The translations under genes were made by a program, and so were the position numbers. 64,000 nt of DNA, from assembly GCA_001304015.1 (NCBI GenBank), contig LJUY01000005.1:1-64000 (forward strand), in the 5' to 3' direction. Each line of letters starts with the position of its first letter. The first letter of the stretch is position 1. Below the pieces are notes generated by a model. That model ran no database searches, had not been told where the DNA came from, and saw only the letters and a list, made by a program, of their open reading frames with translations. This stretch comes from a candidate division Zixibacteria bacterium SM23_81. GTDB lineage: Bacteria > SM23-81. Shown here one piece after another: positions 27,343 through 36,180 of the stretch.

Positions 27343-28242
27343 CTACCGAGCCTCAGCCTTTTGTTCCAGAACTTCCATGGCCTGCTGTTCCTCGGGAAGG
27401 TACATCCGCAGTCGGGCCATGAGCAAATCAAAATCTACCTGGTGACCGTCGAACTCTGGCCCATCCACGCAGACGAATTTGGTCTTTCCACCCACCTCCA
27501 CCCGACAGGCGCCGCACATACCGGTGGCATCCACCATGATGGAGTTTAGGCTGACGACGGTTGGAATATGATAGTTCTTGGTCAAATCGCAAACGGCCTT
27601 CATCATGATGGCCGGTCCTATGGCCACCACCAGGTCCACGCGAGGGCCGTCCTGGAGCACCTTGGCCAGCTCATCGGTCACGAAGCCATGCCTTCCATAA
27701 GAGCCGTCATCGGTTGTCACAAAGAGCTCATCGCTCACTGCCCGATTCTCTTCCTCCAGAACGAGAAGATCTTTCGTCCGAGCACCGATGATGGAGATGA
27801 CCCGGTTGCCGGCCGCCTTCATGGCCTGGGCAATAGGATAGACCACAGCATTGCCCACTCCGCCGCCAACGCAGACAACCCTCCCAAAGTTCTCGATCTC
27901 TGTGGGCTTGCCCAGAGGCCCCACCACATCCCACAATTTGTCCCCCTCCCGCAACATTCCCATCCTCTTGGTGGTGGCACCCACCTCCTGGACCACCAGA
28001 GTGATGGTTCCCCCCTGAGGATCTGAATCGGCGATGGTCAGAGGTATGCGCTCTCCCCTCTCATCTAGGCGAACGACCACGAACTGTCCTGCCTTTCGCT
28101 TTTTGGCGATGAGGGGTGATTTCACTTTGTACAGCTTGATCTCCGGCGAAAGGGAGCGCATCAACACGATCTCGTTCAAGGGCCCATGACCATTTCTTTC
28201 CAATGGTGTCCTCTCGCCTTTGCGGCCATCTCCATTTTTCAT
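27343..28242 (-). CDS. nfnA: NfnA/SudB-like FAD/[2Fe-2S] NAD(P)-binding subunit
   Basis: 299 aa from the ATG at 28242 (GGAGAG upstream). Ferredoxin-NADP reductase fold: AGQFVVVRLDERGERIPL (FAD), VCVGGGVGNAVVYPIAQAMK (nucleotide), and a C-terminal [2Fe-2S] region with MCGACRV and KFVCVDGPEFDGHQVDFD, the Asp/Cys pattern of NfnA. Ends 39 bases before nfnB. Together they would catalyse NADH + reduced ferredoxin + 2 NADP+ to NAD+ + 2 NADPH (or the reverse). Placed just after icd, another NADPH source. Confidence 0.87.
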   Translation of the reverse strand: MKNGDGRKGERTPLERNGHGPLNEIVLMRSLSPEIKLYKVKSPLIAKKRKAGQFVVVRLDERGERIPLTIADSDPQGGTITLVVQEVGATTKRMGMLREGDKLWDVVGPLGKPTEIENFGRVVCVGGGVGNAVVYPIAQAMKAAGNRVISIIGARTKDLLVLEEENRAVSDELFVTTDDGSYGRHGFVTDELAKVLQDGPRVDLVVAIGPAIMMKAVCDLTKNYHIPTVVSLNSIMVDATGMCGACRVEVGGKTKFVCVDGPEFDGHQVDFDLLMARLRMYLPEEQQAMEVLEQKAEAR

Positions 28243-28338
28243 CAAATACTCTCTCCGGACACTGAGCAAATATGGCCAGCTTAGAAATTCCCTCTGTTGC
28301 TGCTCTTGGACACAGCCCAAAATCCCTGTGAAGTCGGA

Positions 28339-28366
28339 GGTCCCGGCCCATCCTGTGGCCGAGACC
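28339..28366 (-). other. Hairpin between icd and nfnA
   Basis: GGTCTCGGCC pairs with GGCCGGGACC (10 bp including one G-U) around an 8-nt loop. No T-run follows on either strand, so it is not a standard intrinsic terminator; it could be a Rho-assisted stop, an mRNA-stabilising element or chance. The rest of the 212-base gap (28243-28454) shows nothing recognisable. Confidence 0.35.
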
Positions 28367-28454
28367 CCCAAGAGGAACGGCATTTATCAGCCAGTCCCTT
28401 GCGCGACACAGCCTTACTTCACAGAAATGCACTGAAGAAACGCTGAAGATTCTC

Positions 28455-29705
28455 TCAAGTCTTCATGTTCTCTATAATGGCGCTCCCAAACTCGGAGGTC
28501 TTGATGGGTGGCACGTCGCCCATCAGCCGGGCCAGATCGTAGGTTACTTTTTTCTGTTTAATGGCCAGCCCCATGGCCTCGTTGATCAAATCAGCCGCCT
28601 CCTGCCAGCCAAGATATTCCAACATCATGACCCCGGAAAGGATCAGAGAGCCGGGATTCACCTTGTCCATTCCTGCATACTTGGGAGCAGTGCCATGAGT
28701 GGCCTCGAACAGGGCCACGTAATCTCCAATATTTGCCCCTGGAGCCAGGCCCAGGCCCCCGATCTGGGCGGCACAGGCGTCGGAAAGATAGTCGCCGTTC
28801 AGATTGGGCAATGCCACGACGCTGTACTCGTCGGTCCTGGTCAGGACCTGCTGGAACATGCTGTCGGCGATCCGATCCTTGATCAAGATTTTGCCCGCAG
28901 GCATCTGGCCGTCGTGTCTCTCCCACAGCTCTTGCTCGGCTACAGTCACATCGCCAAACTCCTCACGGGCCAACTCATATCCCCAGTCCCGAAAGGCCCC
29001 CTCGGTGAACTTCATGATGTTGCCCTTGTGCACCAATGTGACGGACGGCAGCTTGCGATCGAGAGCGTATTGGATAGCCTTGCGCACCAAACGTTTTGTG
29101 CCCGTGATGCTGATGGGTTTGATGCCAATCCCGGAATCCTCCCGGATGCTCACCCCGAATTGATCCCCCAGGAGGGCGATGAGCTTCCTGGCCTCATCGG
29201 TTCCCTCCTTCCACTCTATACCAGCATACACGTCCTCGGTGTTCTCCCGAAAGATGACCACGTTCATCCGCTCCGGATGAACCACCGGTGAGGGCACTCC
29301 CTCGAAGTACTTGACGGGACGCACACAGGCATACAAGTTGAGCCGCTGGCGCATGGTCACGTTGAGGCTTCGATACCCGCCGCCAACGGGCGTCGTCAGG
29401 GGCCCCTTGATGGCCACGATGAAGTGCTCGATGGCCCGAACGGTGTCCTCGGGCAGCACCTCGCCATACTTTTCCGCAGCCTTATCCCCGGCGAACAGCT
29501 CGAACCAGATGATGCGGCGCTTGCCACCATATGCCTTCTCGACGGCGGCATCCCAGACCCTTTTCGAAGCCCTCATGATGTCCGGGCCGATGCCATCTCC
29601 TTCGATGAATGGGATGATGGGCGTATCAGTGACCACCAACTTCTCCTCAGAAATCTTAATTTTATCACCCTTGGCCGGCGTTTGAAGTTTGTCGAACTGA
29701 ATCAT
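28455..29705 (-). CDS. icd: Isocitrate dehydrogenase (NADP type)
   Basis: 416 aa, the length of homodimeric bacterial [19 protein letters not shown] at the start, substrate loop [15 protein letters not shown] (the Ser phosphorylated in E. coli is present), [18 protein letters not shown], metal-binding [19 protein letters not shown], and [19 protein letters not shown]. Oxidises isocitrate to 2-oxoglutarate, which the Kor complex (59145-62095) can use. GAGGAGG precedes the ATG. Confidence 0.94.
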   Translation of the reverse strand: MIQFDKLQTPAKGDKIKISEEKLVVTDTPIIPFIEGDGIGPDIMRASKRVWDAAVEKAYGGKRRIIWFELFAGDKAAEKYGEVLPEDTVRAIEHFIVAIKGPLTTPVGGGYRSLNVTMRQRLNLYACVRPVKYFEGVPSPVVHPERMNVVIFRENTEDVYAGIEWKEGTDEARKLIALLGDQFGVSIREDSGIGIKPISITGTKRLVRKAIQYALDRKLPSVTLVHKGNIMKFTEGAFRDWGYELAREEFGDVTVAEQELWERHDGQMPAGKILIKDRIADSMFQQVLTRTDEYSVVALPNLNGDYLSDACAAQIGGLGLAPGANIGDYVALFEATHGTAPKYAGMDKVNPGSLILSGVMMLEYLGWQEAADLINEAMGLAIKQKKVTYDLARLMGDVPPIKTSEFGSAIIENMKT

Positions 29706-29822
29706 CTTTCCTCCTCACTTAGGGGGCAGAAAAACCTCTGCCATGGAGAATACAAAACCTCCCTGACGAGATCGTGCTCTTCGCGAATGTGAAGCCAGAA
29801 TGGACAAGGATTGAGGAAGGGC

Positions 29823-30323
29823 TCACTCCAGCTTGAAATCCCCATGTTTCTGGATATGAGCCGCCAGCCCGCCGTCGTTCAGGATGGTGATCATCACCTG
29901 AGGTAGAGGCGAGAACTTAAGCTCGATGCCCTTGACAAGGTTTTTGATGGTGCCCTTTGCCAGATCCACCTCCAGCGCATCTTCCTGATCGATCTTGTCC
30001 GTTTCGCAGATGAGCACAGGCAGGCCGACATTGATGGCATTGCGAAAAAATATGCGGGCAAAAGATTTGGCCAGAACGGCGCTGACACCAGCCAATTTGA
30101 TAATGGTGGGAGCATGCTCCCGGCTGGAGCCGAGGCCGAAATTATTTCCCCCCACCACAAAGTCTCCTTTGTTCATCTTACTGGCGAATTTTTGGTCTGC
30201 ATCCTCCAGAACGTGCTTGGCCAGCTCTGGCAAATTTGATCGCAGATGAAAGTACCTTCCAGGAGCGATGAGATCGGTGCTGATGTCATCGCCGAATTTC
30301 CAGGCTTTTCCTTTCAGTATCAT
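29823..30323 (-). CDS. leuD: 3-isopropylmalate dehydratase / aconitase-type hydro-lyase small subunit
   Basis: 166 aa swivel domain: GRYFHLRS at the start and NNFGLGSSREHAP (~residue 60), the substrate-binding loop of LeuD/homoaconitase small subunits. Works with the large subunit at 30752-32005. Substrate is uncertain: no leuA or leuB is in the window and the neighbours are icd and citrate synthase, so an aconitase-like duty is as plausible as leucine synthesis. Unusually, an intergenic repeat element of ~430 bases separates it from leuC. Confidence 0.85.
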   Translation of the reverse strand: MILKGKAWKFGDDISTDLIAPGRYFHLRSNLPELAKHVLEDADQKFASKMNKGDFVVGGNNFGLGSSREHAPTIIKLAGVSAVLAKSFARIFFRNAINVGLPVLICETDKIDQEDALEVDLAKGTIKNLVKGIELKFSPLPQVMITILNDGGLAAHIQKHGDFKLE

Positions 30324-30339
30324 GCTCGACAGCTCCTGT

Positions 30340-30740
30340 TAAAAAGACTTGGTCGAATCTCGTCTGTCGGAAACCGGTTAACGGTGTCGAAGCTGGTAAC
30401 GGTATACGTGGGTCGTCTGTCCTCAATGGAATGAAAAAACCTCTGACCAGGATATCTACGACTTTCGATATCCGACAGACCAGGAACGTAACGAGCTTCG
30501 AAACCGCCAAACGACTCACGACTCATCTGTCCCTGAGAGATTCCTGCTCCTCTGGCCCCATCCGCAGAGGCAGGAGCCTCTGTGGGGCATAATTGCTAAA
30601 AAGCATTGAAGATTGAAAATTGAAGATGTGAGATGAGCCTCGCTCCCCAACACCAGCTGCCACTGCCAACTGCCACTCGTCTTTCACTGCCTCCTGCCTT
30701 CTGCCTACTAGCAGTTGCAAATCTGCGGGTAAAATAGAAA
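30340..30740 (-). repeat. Intergenic inverted-repeat element, copy B (between leuC and leuD)
   Basis: This gap (30324-30751) has no credible gene. It carries the 19-base core in both orientations: 30383-30401 and, inverted, 30487-30505. A second 9-base inverted pair (30362-30370 / 30472-30480) is nested with it. 30487-~30592 is colinear with copy A, including TTCCTGCTCC and CCGCAGAGG/CCTCTG palindromic bits. A TGCCACTGCCAACTGCCACT tract lies at ~30657-30677. Strand is nominal. Confidence 0.7.
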
Positions 30741-30751
30741 TGTGGAGACCC

Positions 30752-32005
30752 TTAAAAATACTCTCTGGGATCGGCGATTTTCCCCTCCAGGGCAGTCGCT
30801 GCTGCCGTGGCCGGAGACCCCAAGTAGATGAAAGCCTCGGGATTGCCCATGCGCCCCTTGAAATTGCGGTTCTGGGTGGCCAAGCAGGCTTCACCATCAC
30901 CAAGAATTCCCTGATGTACCCCCACGCAGGGCCCGCAGCCCGGCGCCATCATCGCGGCTCCCGCCTGGACGAAGACGGTGATGTAGCCCATCTCCAAAGC
31001 ATCCAGGTAGACTTGACGCGAAGCGGGCACCACGATGAGACGCGTCTGGTGATGTCTTTTCTTGCCCCTGAGAATCTCGGCGGCCACTTTGAGATCTTCC
31101 AGACGACCATTCGTGCAGGTGCCGATAAACACCTGGTCGATCTTGACGCCCTTGGCCTGGTCGATACTCCTGGTGTTATCGACGGTATGGGGAAAAGACA
31201 CGGTGGGCACCAGTTTGGCGGCATCGAGCTCGATAATCCGTTCGTATTCAGCATCTGGATCTGGCTCTATGACGCGAAAATCTTCCCCTCGACCGTTGGC
31301 TTCGAGAAAGCGCTTAGTCGTCTCATCGGAGGCGATAAGCCCCGCCTTGGCTCCGGCTTCCACCGCCATGTTGGAAAGAGTCAACCTCTCCGACATGGGC
31401 ATCTGTGTGATGGTCTCGCCCACAAATTCCAAGGCTTTGTAAGTTGCTCCATCGGCGCCGATGAGTCCGATGAGATGCAGGATAAGGTCTTTGGCGAAAA
31501 CCCCCTTGGGAAACTTGCCATTTACCGCCACCTTAAAGGTCTCCGGGACGCGCAGCCAGGTTTTTCCCAGAGCGATGCCGATGGCCACATCCGTGGATCC
31601 CATTCCGGTGGCAAAAGCGCCCAGAGCCCCTCCTGTACAGGTGTGAGAATCTGCCCCGATGAGGATATCACCAGGCCGAACATAGGTCTCGTTGATGACC
31701 TGATGACAGACCCCATCTCCGATATCAGAGAGGACAGCTCCCGTTTTGTGGGCGAACTCCCGCAAGGTCATGTGGTCGTTAGACAGCTCTTTACGAGGGC
31801 TGGGCGAGGCGTGATCCAGGAACAGAACCGTCCGATCAGGCTGGGCAGCTTTTTCCAGTCCAATCTTCTGCAACTGCCTCACGGCCAGAGGACCGGTTCC
31901 ATCTTGCGTCAGGCAGACGTCTACTTTGGCCACCACGATATCCCCGGCCCGGACCTCTTGACCCGCATGCTGACCGATGATCTTCTCTGCCATCGTCTTT
32001 CCCAT
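30752..32005 (-). CDS. leuC: 3-isopropylmalate dehydratase / aconitase-type hydro-lyase large subunit
   Basis: 417 aa from the ATG at 32005 (GGAGGGGAG upstream). Iron-sulfur ligands: Cys in FIGTCTNGRLEDL (~residue 280) and the pair in APGCGPCVGVHQG (~340); GADSHTCTGGALGAFATGMG is also conserved. Belongs to the archaeal/bacterial LeuC-HacA-type branch (~420 aa) rather than proteobacterial LeuC. With LeuD it isomerises 2- and 3-isopropylmalate, citrate/isocitrate or homologues. Follows the GlcF-like gene by 57 bases. Confidence 0.87.
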   Translation of the reverse strand: MGKTMAEKIIGQHAGQEVRAGDIVVAKVDVCLTQDGTGPLAVRQLQKIGLEKAAQPDRTVLFLDHASPSPRKELSNDHMTLREFAHKTGAVLSDIGDGVCHQVINETYVRPGDILIGADSHTCTGGALGAFATGMGSTDVAIGIALGKTWLRVPETFKVAVNGKFPKGVFAKDLILHLIGLIGADGATYKALEFVGETITQMPMSERLTLSNMAVEAGAKAGLIASDETTKRFLEANGRGEDFRVIEPDPDAEYERIIELDAAKLVPTVSFPHTVDNTRSIDQAKGVKIDQVFIGTCTNGRLEDLKVAAEILRGKKRHHQTRLIVVPASRQVYLDALEMGYITVFVQAGAAMMAPGCGPCVGVHQGILGDGEACLATQNRNFKGRMGNPEAFIYLGSPATAAATALEGKIADPREYF

Positions 32006-32062
32006 AATGACTCCCCTCCAGAACTGTCTGAGCGAAACTGCCCCTTGAGACAAGAGATGGTG

Positions 32063-33142
32063 CTATTTCAAGGCCTGCCACAGCCAGTACCAGATGTCGC
32101 GGACCTTCATCCGAGAGCCGCTCTCTCCGCTCGCTTGGGCCGCCGTCCGCAAAGTCCCCACACAATTGGCACAAGAGGTGGTCAGCTCCTGGACGCCGGT
32201 GGCTGCGGCCTGCTCGATGCGCTTCTTGGCCACCATTCCAGCCAGGGGCGCATCGGAAATTAACATGACACCGCCCCCTCCACAGCAACGGGTGGTCGTC
32301 TTGTTCAAAGGCATCTCTTTCACAGTAATGCCTATGGCTTCCAAGATCTTGCGGGGAGCTTCGTGGACCTCAATCCCTCGACCAAGGTGACAGGGATCGT
32401 GATAAGTAGCTTTAATATCCAGCTTTCTGATGTTCAGCTTTTTGGGGTTGGCTCCGGACAGCTTCTCCGCGACGATCTCGGTGGCATGGGTGATGGGCAG
32501 ATCGTATTCCTCCTTCAGGAACAGGGTGCAAGTGGGACAGAAGGTCACCAACTCGCGGGTGGGCAGACTGGCCAGAAATTTCTCCTTGTGCTTCTCCAGA
32601 TCCTCGAAGAAACCCAGATTGCGAAACGGAACGCCGCAGCAGACCTCCTCAAAAATTTTCGGCTTGATTCCCAACTTATTGAAGACGTTCAGGATCACCT
32701 TAACCTGGTTGGGCCTCTCCAAATACTGGCAGCCCAAAAAGAGCGTGATGTCTCCCTCCTGGGGAGGAACCCGGGTCTCGCTGGTCCCGTAAATGTTGCC
32801 CGCTTGTTTGACGGTGTCTATCATTTCCTTTTGGGCCGCAGTGGCCAGCCCCGCATCGACGATGTCCGCTCTGGCCGCCTCGACGATTTCCGGCACGTTG
32901 ACCTTGGAGGGACAGCGGCGGAGGCAGTCAAGACAGAGGGTGCATTGATACAGTCTGAGAGCAGCCACCTCGTCGGGCTCCAGCTCCTCGGTCAACATGC
33001 CATAGGCCAGAACGTTTCGTCCTCTGGCAGACCCAGAGTCCCAACCGATGTCCAGAAAGGTGGGACAGACGTTCTTGCAGTACCCGCACATGGTACAGGT
33101 GATCAGTTCATTTTTCCACTTCTTGAGGTGTTTGACTTTCAT
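32063..33142 (-). CDS. glcF: GlcF/LldE-like (Fe-S) oxidoreductase with CCG domains
   Basis: 359 aa from the ATG at 33142, which overlaps the glcD stop by one base (TGATG). Two [4Fe-4S] motifs (CTMCGYCKNVCP ~residue 16; CTLCLDCLRRCP ~70) then two complete cysteine-rich CCG domains (CQ...CCG...CPTC and CH...CCGGG...CANC). This is the electron-transfer subunit partnering the FAD-dependent 2-hydroxyacid oxidase encoded upstream, as in glycolate oxidase GlcDEF or lactate oxidase. HdrD-like roles are also possible, since the CCG module is shared; the electron acceptor is not visible. Confidence 0.85.
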   Translation of the reverse strand: MKVKHLKKWKNELITCTMCGYCKNVCPTFLDIGWDSGSARGRNVLAYGMLTEELEPDEVAALRLYQCTLCLDCLRRCPSKVNVPEIVEAARADIVDAGLATAAQKEMIDTVKQAGNIYGTSETRVPPQEGDITLFLGCQYLERPNQVKVILNVFNKLGIKPKIFEEVCCGVPFRNLGFFEDLEKHKEKFLASLPTRELVTFCPTCTLFLKEEYDLPITHATEIVAEKLSGANPKKLNIRKLDIKATYHDPCHLGRGIEVHEAPRKILEAIGITVKEMPLNKTTTRCCGGGGVMLISDAPLAGMVAKKRIEQAAATGVQELTTSCANCVGTLRTAAQASGESGSRMKVRDIWYWLWQALK

Positions 33143-34566
33143 CAGCTGGCCTCCACGGGATATCGCAGGTGAGTGACAAATCCCTCTTCCCACTCTTGGA
33201 TTTTGTGAGGATTCATGATGTTGTTAGGATCCAGGGCTCTCTTGATGGCCTTCAGGGCTCCGATGGCCTCTGATCGTTCTATGAACAAGTAGGGAGCCTT
33301 GGTGATGCCCACGCCGTGCTCGCCGGTGATGGTGCCACCCAGGCGAAGGACGGCTTCGAAAACCTCGGTCACTGCCTTTTCGGCCTGTTTCCAGTGGTCG
33401 GGGTTGGTGGGATCCATGAGCACTTTGGTGTGCAGATTCCCGTCCGCAGCATGGCCGTATGAGGGGATGATGATGTCGTACCGGTCGGAGATCTCCTGAA
33501 AGGCCTCCAGGGCATCTGGTACCTTGGACATGGGCACGGCCATATCGTCGGCCAGCATCACCGTGGCGTATTCCTCCTTCAGGGAACTCAGGGAGGGGAT
33601 CATCTGCTTGCGGCCCTTCCACAACTCTGCGATTCTGGACTCGTCCTCGGTGTAATCGATGTCCAATGCCCCCAGCTCCTCGCAGATGCGCCTTACTACC
33701 TTGACCTCATCGATCACGGCCGCGGGGTGGCCGTCCAGCTCGATCAGCAGGATGGCGGCGCACTCCTGCAGACACATCCCGGTGGCCTTATTCACGGCCT
33801 GGATACAGGTTTGAGACATAATCTCCAACTGGGAGGGCAAGATGGGTTCTGCAATGATCTTGGCCACCACCTCGCCGGCCTGTCTGAGTGTGTCGAAGTA
33901 AGGAACCACAGCCGCCTTCTTGGCCGGCAGGGGAGCCACCTTGAGGATGATCTCGGTGACGACGCCCAGGGTGCCCTCCGATCCCACCAAAAGCCGATCC
34001 AGCTGGTACCCGCTGGCGTTCTTTAAGCACCTGCCTCCCAGGTGGACGATCTCCCCTGTGGGAAGAACCGCCTCGCAGCCCAACACGTAGTCTCGAGTGG
34101 CCCCATATTTAGCGGCTTTTGCTCCCGAGGCGTTGCAAGCCATCATTCCACCCAGGGTGGCCGCCTCGCTGCTGGCCGGGCCGGGGATGAAGAACTTGTA
34201 AGGCTTCAGGGCAGCATTCAGGTGGTCACAGACCACACCAGGTTCCACCACACAGTACAGATCCGTGACCTTAATCTCCTTGATCTTGTTCATGCCCTGC
34301 ATGTCCACCACGATTCCCCCATCTATGGGCACGCTGTGTCCGCAGAGGGCCGTTCCCGCGCCGCGGGGAATTATAGGCACCTTATGTTTATTGGCCAAAA
34401 GGACAAGCTTTTGAACCTCCTGCACATTCATAGGCCGGACCACGGCGTCGGGCATGCTGCGATGGATACCGGCGTCGAAGCCGTAGACGTAGACGTCAGA
34501 CGGATTGGTCTTACATCTATCTTCCCCGAAGATCTCGTTTAATTCCTTGATGACTTCCGGTTTCAT
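33142..34566 (-). CDS. glcD: FAD-linked 2-hydroxyacid dehydrogenase (GlcD / lactate dehydrogenase type)
   Basis: 474 aa from the ATG at 34566 (AAAGGAGA upstream). VAO-type FAD domain with IIPRGAGTALCGHSVP (~residue 75) and GPASSEAATLGGMMACNASG (~135); C-terminal FAD-oxidase domain with YGHAADGNLH and GEHGVGITKAPYL, the conserved His/Gly motifs. Oxidises D-lactate or glycolate to pyruvate or glyoxylate. The LarA gene just upstream points to lactate: LarA would supply the D isomer from L-lactate. Confidence 0.9.
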   Translation of the reverse strand: MKPEVIKELNEIFGEDRCKTNPSDVYVYGFDAGIHRSMPDAVVRPMNVQEVQKLVLLANKHKVPIIPRGAGTALCGHSVPIDGGIVVDMQGMNKIKEIKVTDLYCVVEPGVVCDHLNAALKPYKFFIPGPASSEAATLGGMMACNASGAKAAKYGATRDYVLGCEAVLPTGEIVHLGGRCLKNASGYQLDRLLVGSEGTLGVVTEIILKVAPLPAKKAAVVPYFDTLRQAGEVVAKIIAEPILPSQLEIMSQTCIQAVNKATGMCLQECAAILLIELDGHPAAVIDEVKVVRRICEELGALDIDYTEDESRIAELWKGRKQMIPSLSSLKEEYATVMLADDMAVPMSKVPDALEAFQEISDRYDIIIPSYGHAADGNLHTKVLMDPTNPDHWKQAEKAVTEVFEAVLRLGGTITGEHGVGITKAPYLFIERSEAIGALKAIKRALDPNNIMNPHKIQEWEEGFVTHLRYPVEAS

Positions 34567-34619
34567 GAGTGCATCTCCTTTTTTAAGACAGACAAAGCAA
34601 GTGATACAAAGCGATTTGA

Positions 34620-35864
34620 TCAAACGATAGGCACCGTAAGGCTGCCGGCCATGAGGAAAAGCACTTTGGCATCGGGACCCTTTTCCTCTAAAGCCTGATC
34701 GATGGCCTCCTGAAGGTCGTGATAGGGCTTTAAAAAACACCCTTCCAAAACGGAGTCCTCCAGATCACAAACACCGCACATCTGGGCCCATAATCCAATC
34801 TCGGCCATCTTGGCAGCTTTATGATACCCGAGTTTATATTCTCTCTCGATTTGGTCGAGGGCATCCTGTGGGCTCTCCGAGCTGTTCAACAGCCGTGCGA
34901 AGGTCTCGTGACCCACTCCTGTCCGACATTTGGCGACCAGTATCAGAAGGCCCCCGTCATTCAGAGCCAACTTGCCGTTATCCAAGGCTTTCTGCGCCTG
35001 ATACAAATCAACATCCATGGGGAAGGGAGCCACAGTGACCACCACATCGGCCTTTGACCCTATTTTCACAGCGAAAACCTCGTTGGCCTTTTCGATGGCC
35101 GCTTGAAAAGAGTCGTGGATGTGCCCAGCGGTGGCGGCATAAATTCTATGCTCACTGTCCAAAACCGTCATGATGGCGAAGATCTCTTTGTCTTCGATGG
35201 TCTTGAGGGCATCGATCATGTCCTCATGAACGGGATTCCCCTCCAGAGCCAAGGCCTGGGCCTCCATCTTCAGGGCAAATTTGTGGTTTTGCTCTATTGT
35301 TTTGTAAGAGGCGATGCCGGGAAGAAAAGCCTTTCGGCCGCCGGTATACCCCGCGAAGTAATGGGGCTCCACAGACCCGATAATCACTATCTTATGGGCA
35401 TCCATGCCCATTCGGTTGACATACATCTCCGTGCCATTCTTGGATTTTCCGATAAAGACCATGTCCTCATCGCGCTTGGCGTCGTGGGCCACGATGCGGT
35501 CACTATACTTGCTGTACATCTCGCCAAATATCTGGTGGTACTCCTCGGGGGTGGGCGCACGGTGGATGCCGGTGGCGATCAGGAAGTTGACCTCACGACC
35601 TATTAGCCGGGGGGCTAATATCTCCAAGATTTTGGCCGTGGGCGTTGGCCGCGTGGCATCGTTGACGATGAACAATACATCTCGGGCATCTTCCAGAAAT
35701 TGGTCAAACGATTTAGAATTGATCGGGTGGCTCAACGCCTCCTCAAGGGTTTTATTTTCGTCGCCAACGGTCACTTTATTTGGATGTACTACCCCAGCCA
35801 CTCTCTCCTCATCTAGCCGGACGCTAAGCACATCATGCTGGCCGTAAGGAACTTGTATTTCCAC
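34620..35864 (-). CDS. larA: Nickel-dependent lactate racemase LarA
   Basis: 414 aa from the GTG at 35864 (GGAGGG ~9 bases upstream). Catalytic features of LarA are conserved: NDATRPTP (substrate Asp/Arg), His in ATGIHRAPTPEE, His in SVEPHYFAGY, Lys of GGRKAFLPG which binds the nickel-pincer nucleotide, and a following His in IEQNHKF. Interconverts D- and L-lactate; some homologues racemise other 2-hydroxyacids. No larBCE cofactor genes are in the window. Own promoter at 35926-35954. Confidence 0.88.
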   Translation of the reverse strand: MEIQVPYGQHDVLSVRLDEERVAGVVHPNKVTVGDENKTLEEALSHPINSKSFDQFLEDARDVLFIVNDATRPTPTAKILEILAPRLIGREVNFLIATGIHRAPTPEEYHQIFGEMYSKYSDRIVAHDAKRDEDMVFIGKSKNGTEMYVNRMGMDAHKIVIIGSVEPHYFAGYTGGRKAFLPGIASYKTIEQNHKFALKMEAQALALEGNPVHEDMIDALKTIEDKEIFAIMTVLDSEHRIYAATAGHIHDSFQAAIEKANEVFAVKIGSKADVVVTVAPFPMDVDLYQAQKALDNGKLALNDGGLLILVAKCRTGVGHETFARLLNSSESPQDALDQIEREYKLGYHKAAKMAEIGLWAQMCGVCDLEDSVLEGCFLKPYHDLQEAIDQALEEKGPDAKVLFLMAGSLTVPIV

Positions 35865-35925
35865 CTCGTGACCCTCCTTCCGCCGGTCCCGGCAATGAAC
35901 TAAGCACATGGCCCTTTCAAATAGG

Positions 35926-35954
35926 TATATAGCTCATCAGAAGGCTGGAGTCAA
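35926..35954 (-). promoter_or_regulatory. Promoter of the larA-glcDF operon
   Basis: Minus strand TTGACT (35949-35954), 17-base spacer, TATATA (35926-35931). Inferred leader ~55 nt to the larA GTG. Confidence 0.65.
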
Positions 35955-36180
35955 GCTCATACGCCGGCTTTGAGATTTCTAGCAGCTGCTCTCATCCTAA
36001 CGGCCATATCTCATGTGAGCTCCGAAACATATACCGCGGTTCCAGTGGACAAACCTCTTCCCTCTAGCTCCCTCCGGTAGGCAAAAAGCCAGAGGGAAGA
36101 ACGTGCTTGAGAAGATCTTTGCCCAATCTTCTGGTGATGGACTGAAAGATCGGCTAAAACCATCCCATGCGATCCTAGTT
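35955..36180 (-). other. gltA-larA intergenic region
   Basis: The whole gap between gltA and larA is 316 bases. Apart from the larA promoter it holds an inverted repeat CTTCCCTCT / AGAGGGAAG (36057-36099) with a small GGC-AAAAA-GCC hairpin inside. No T-run follows, so it is only a weak terminator candidate for gltA. No gene seen. Confidence 0.35.

Noticed and set aside
30740-32263. 507-aa plus-strand open frame antisense to leuC
   Set aside because: Shadow frame of a well-supported conserved gene; no recognisable domains or ribosome binding site.
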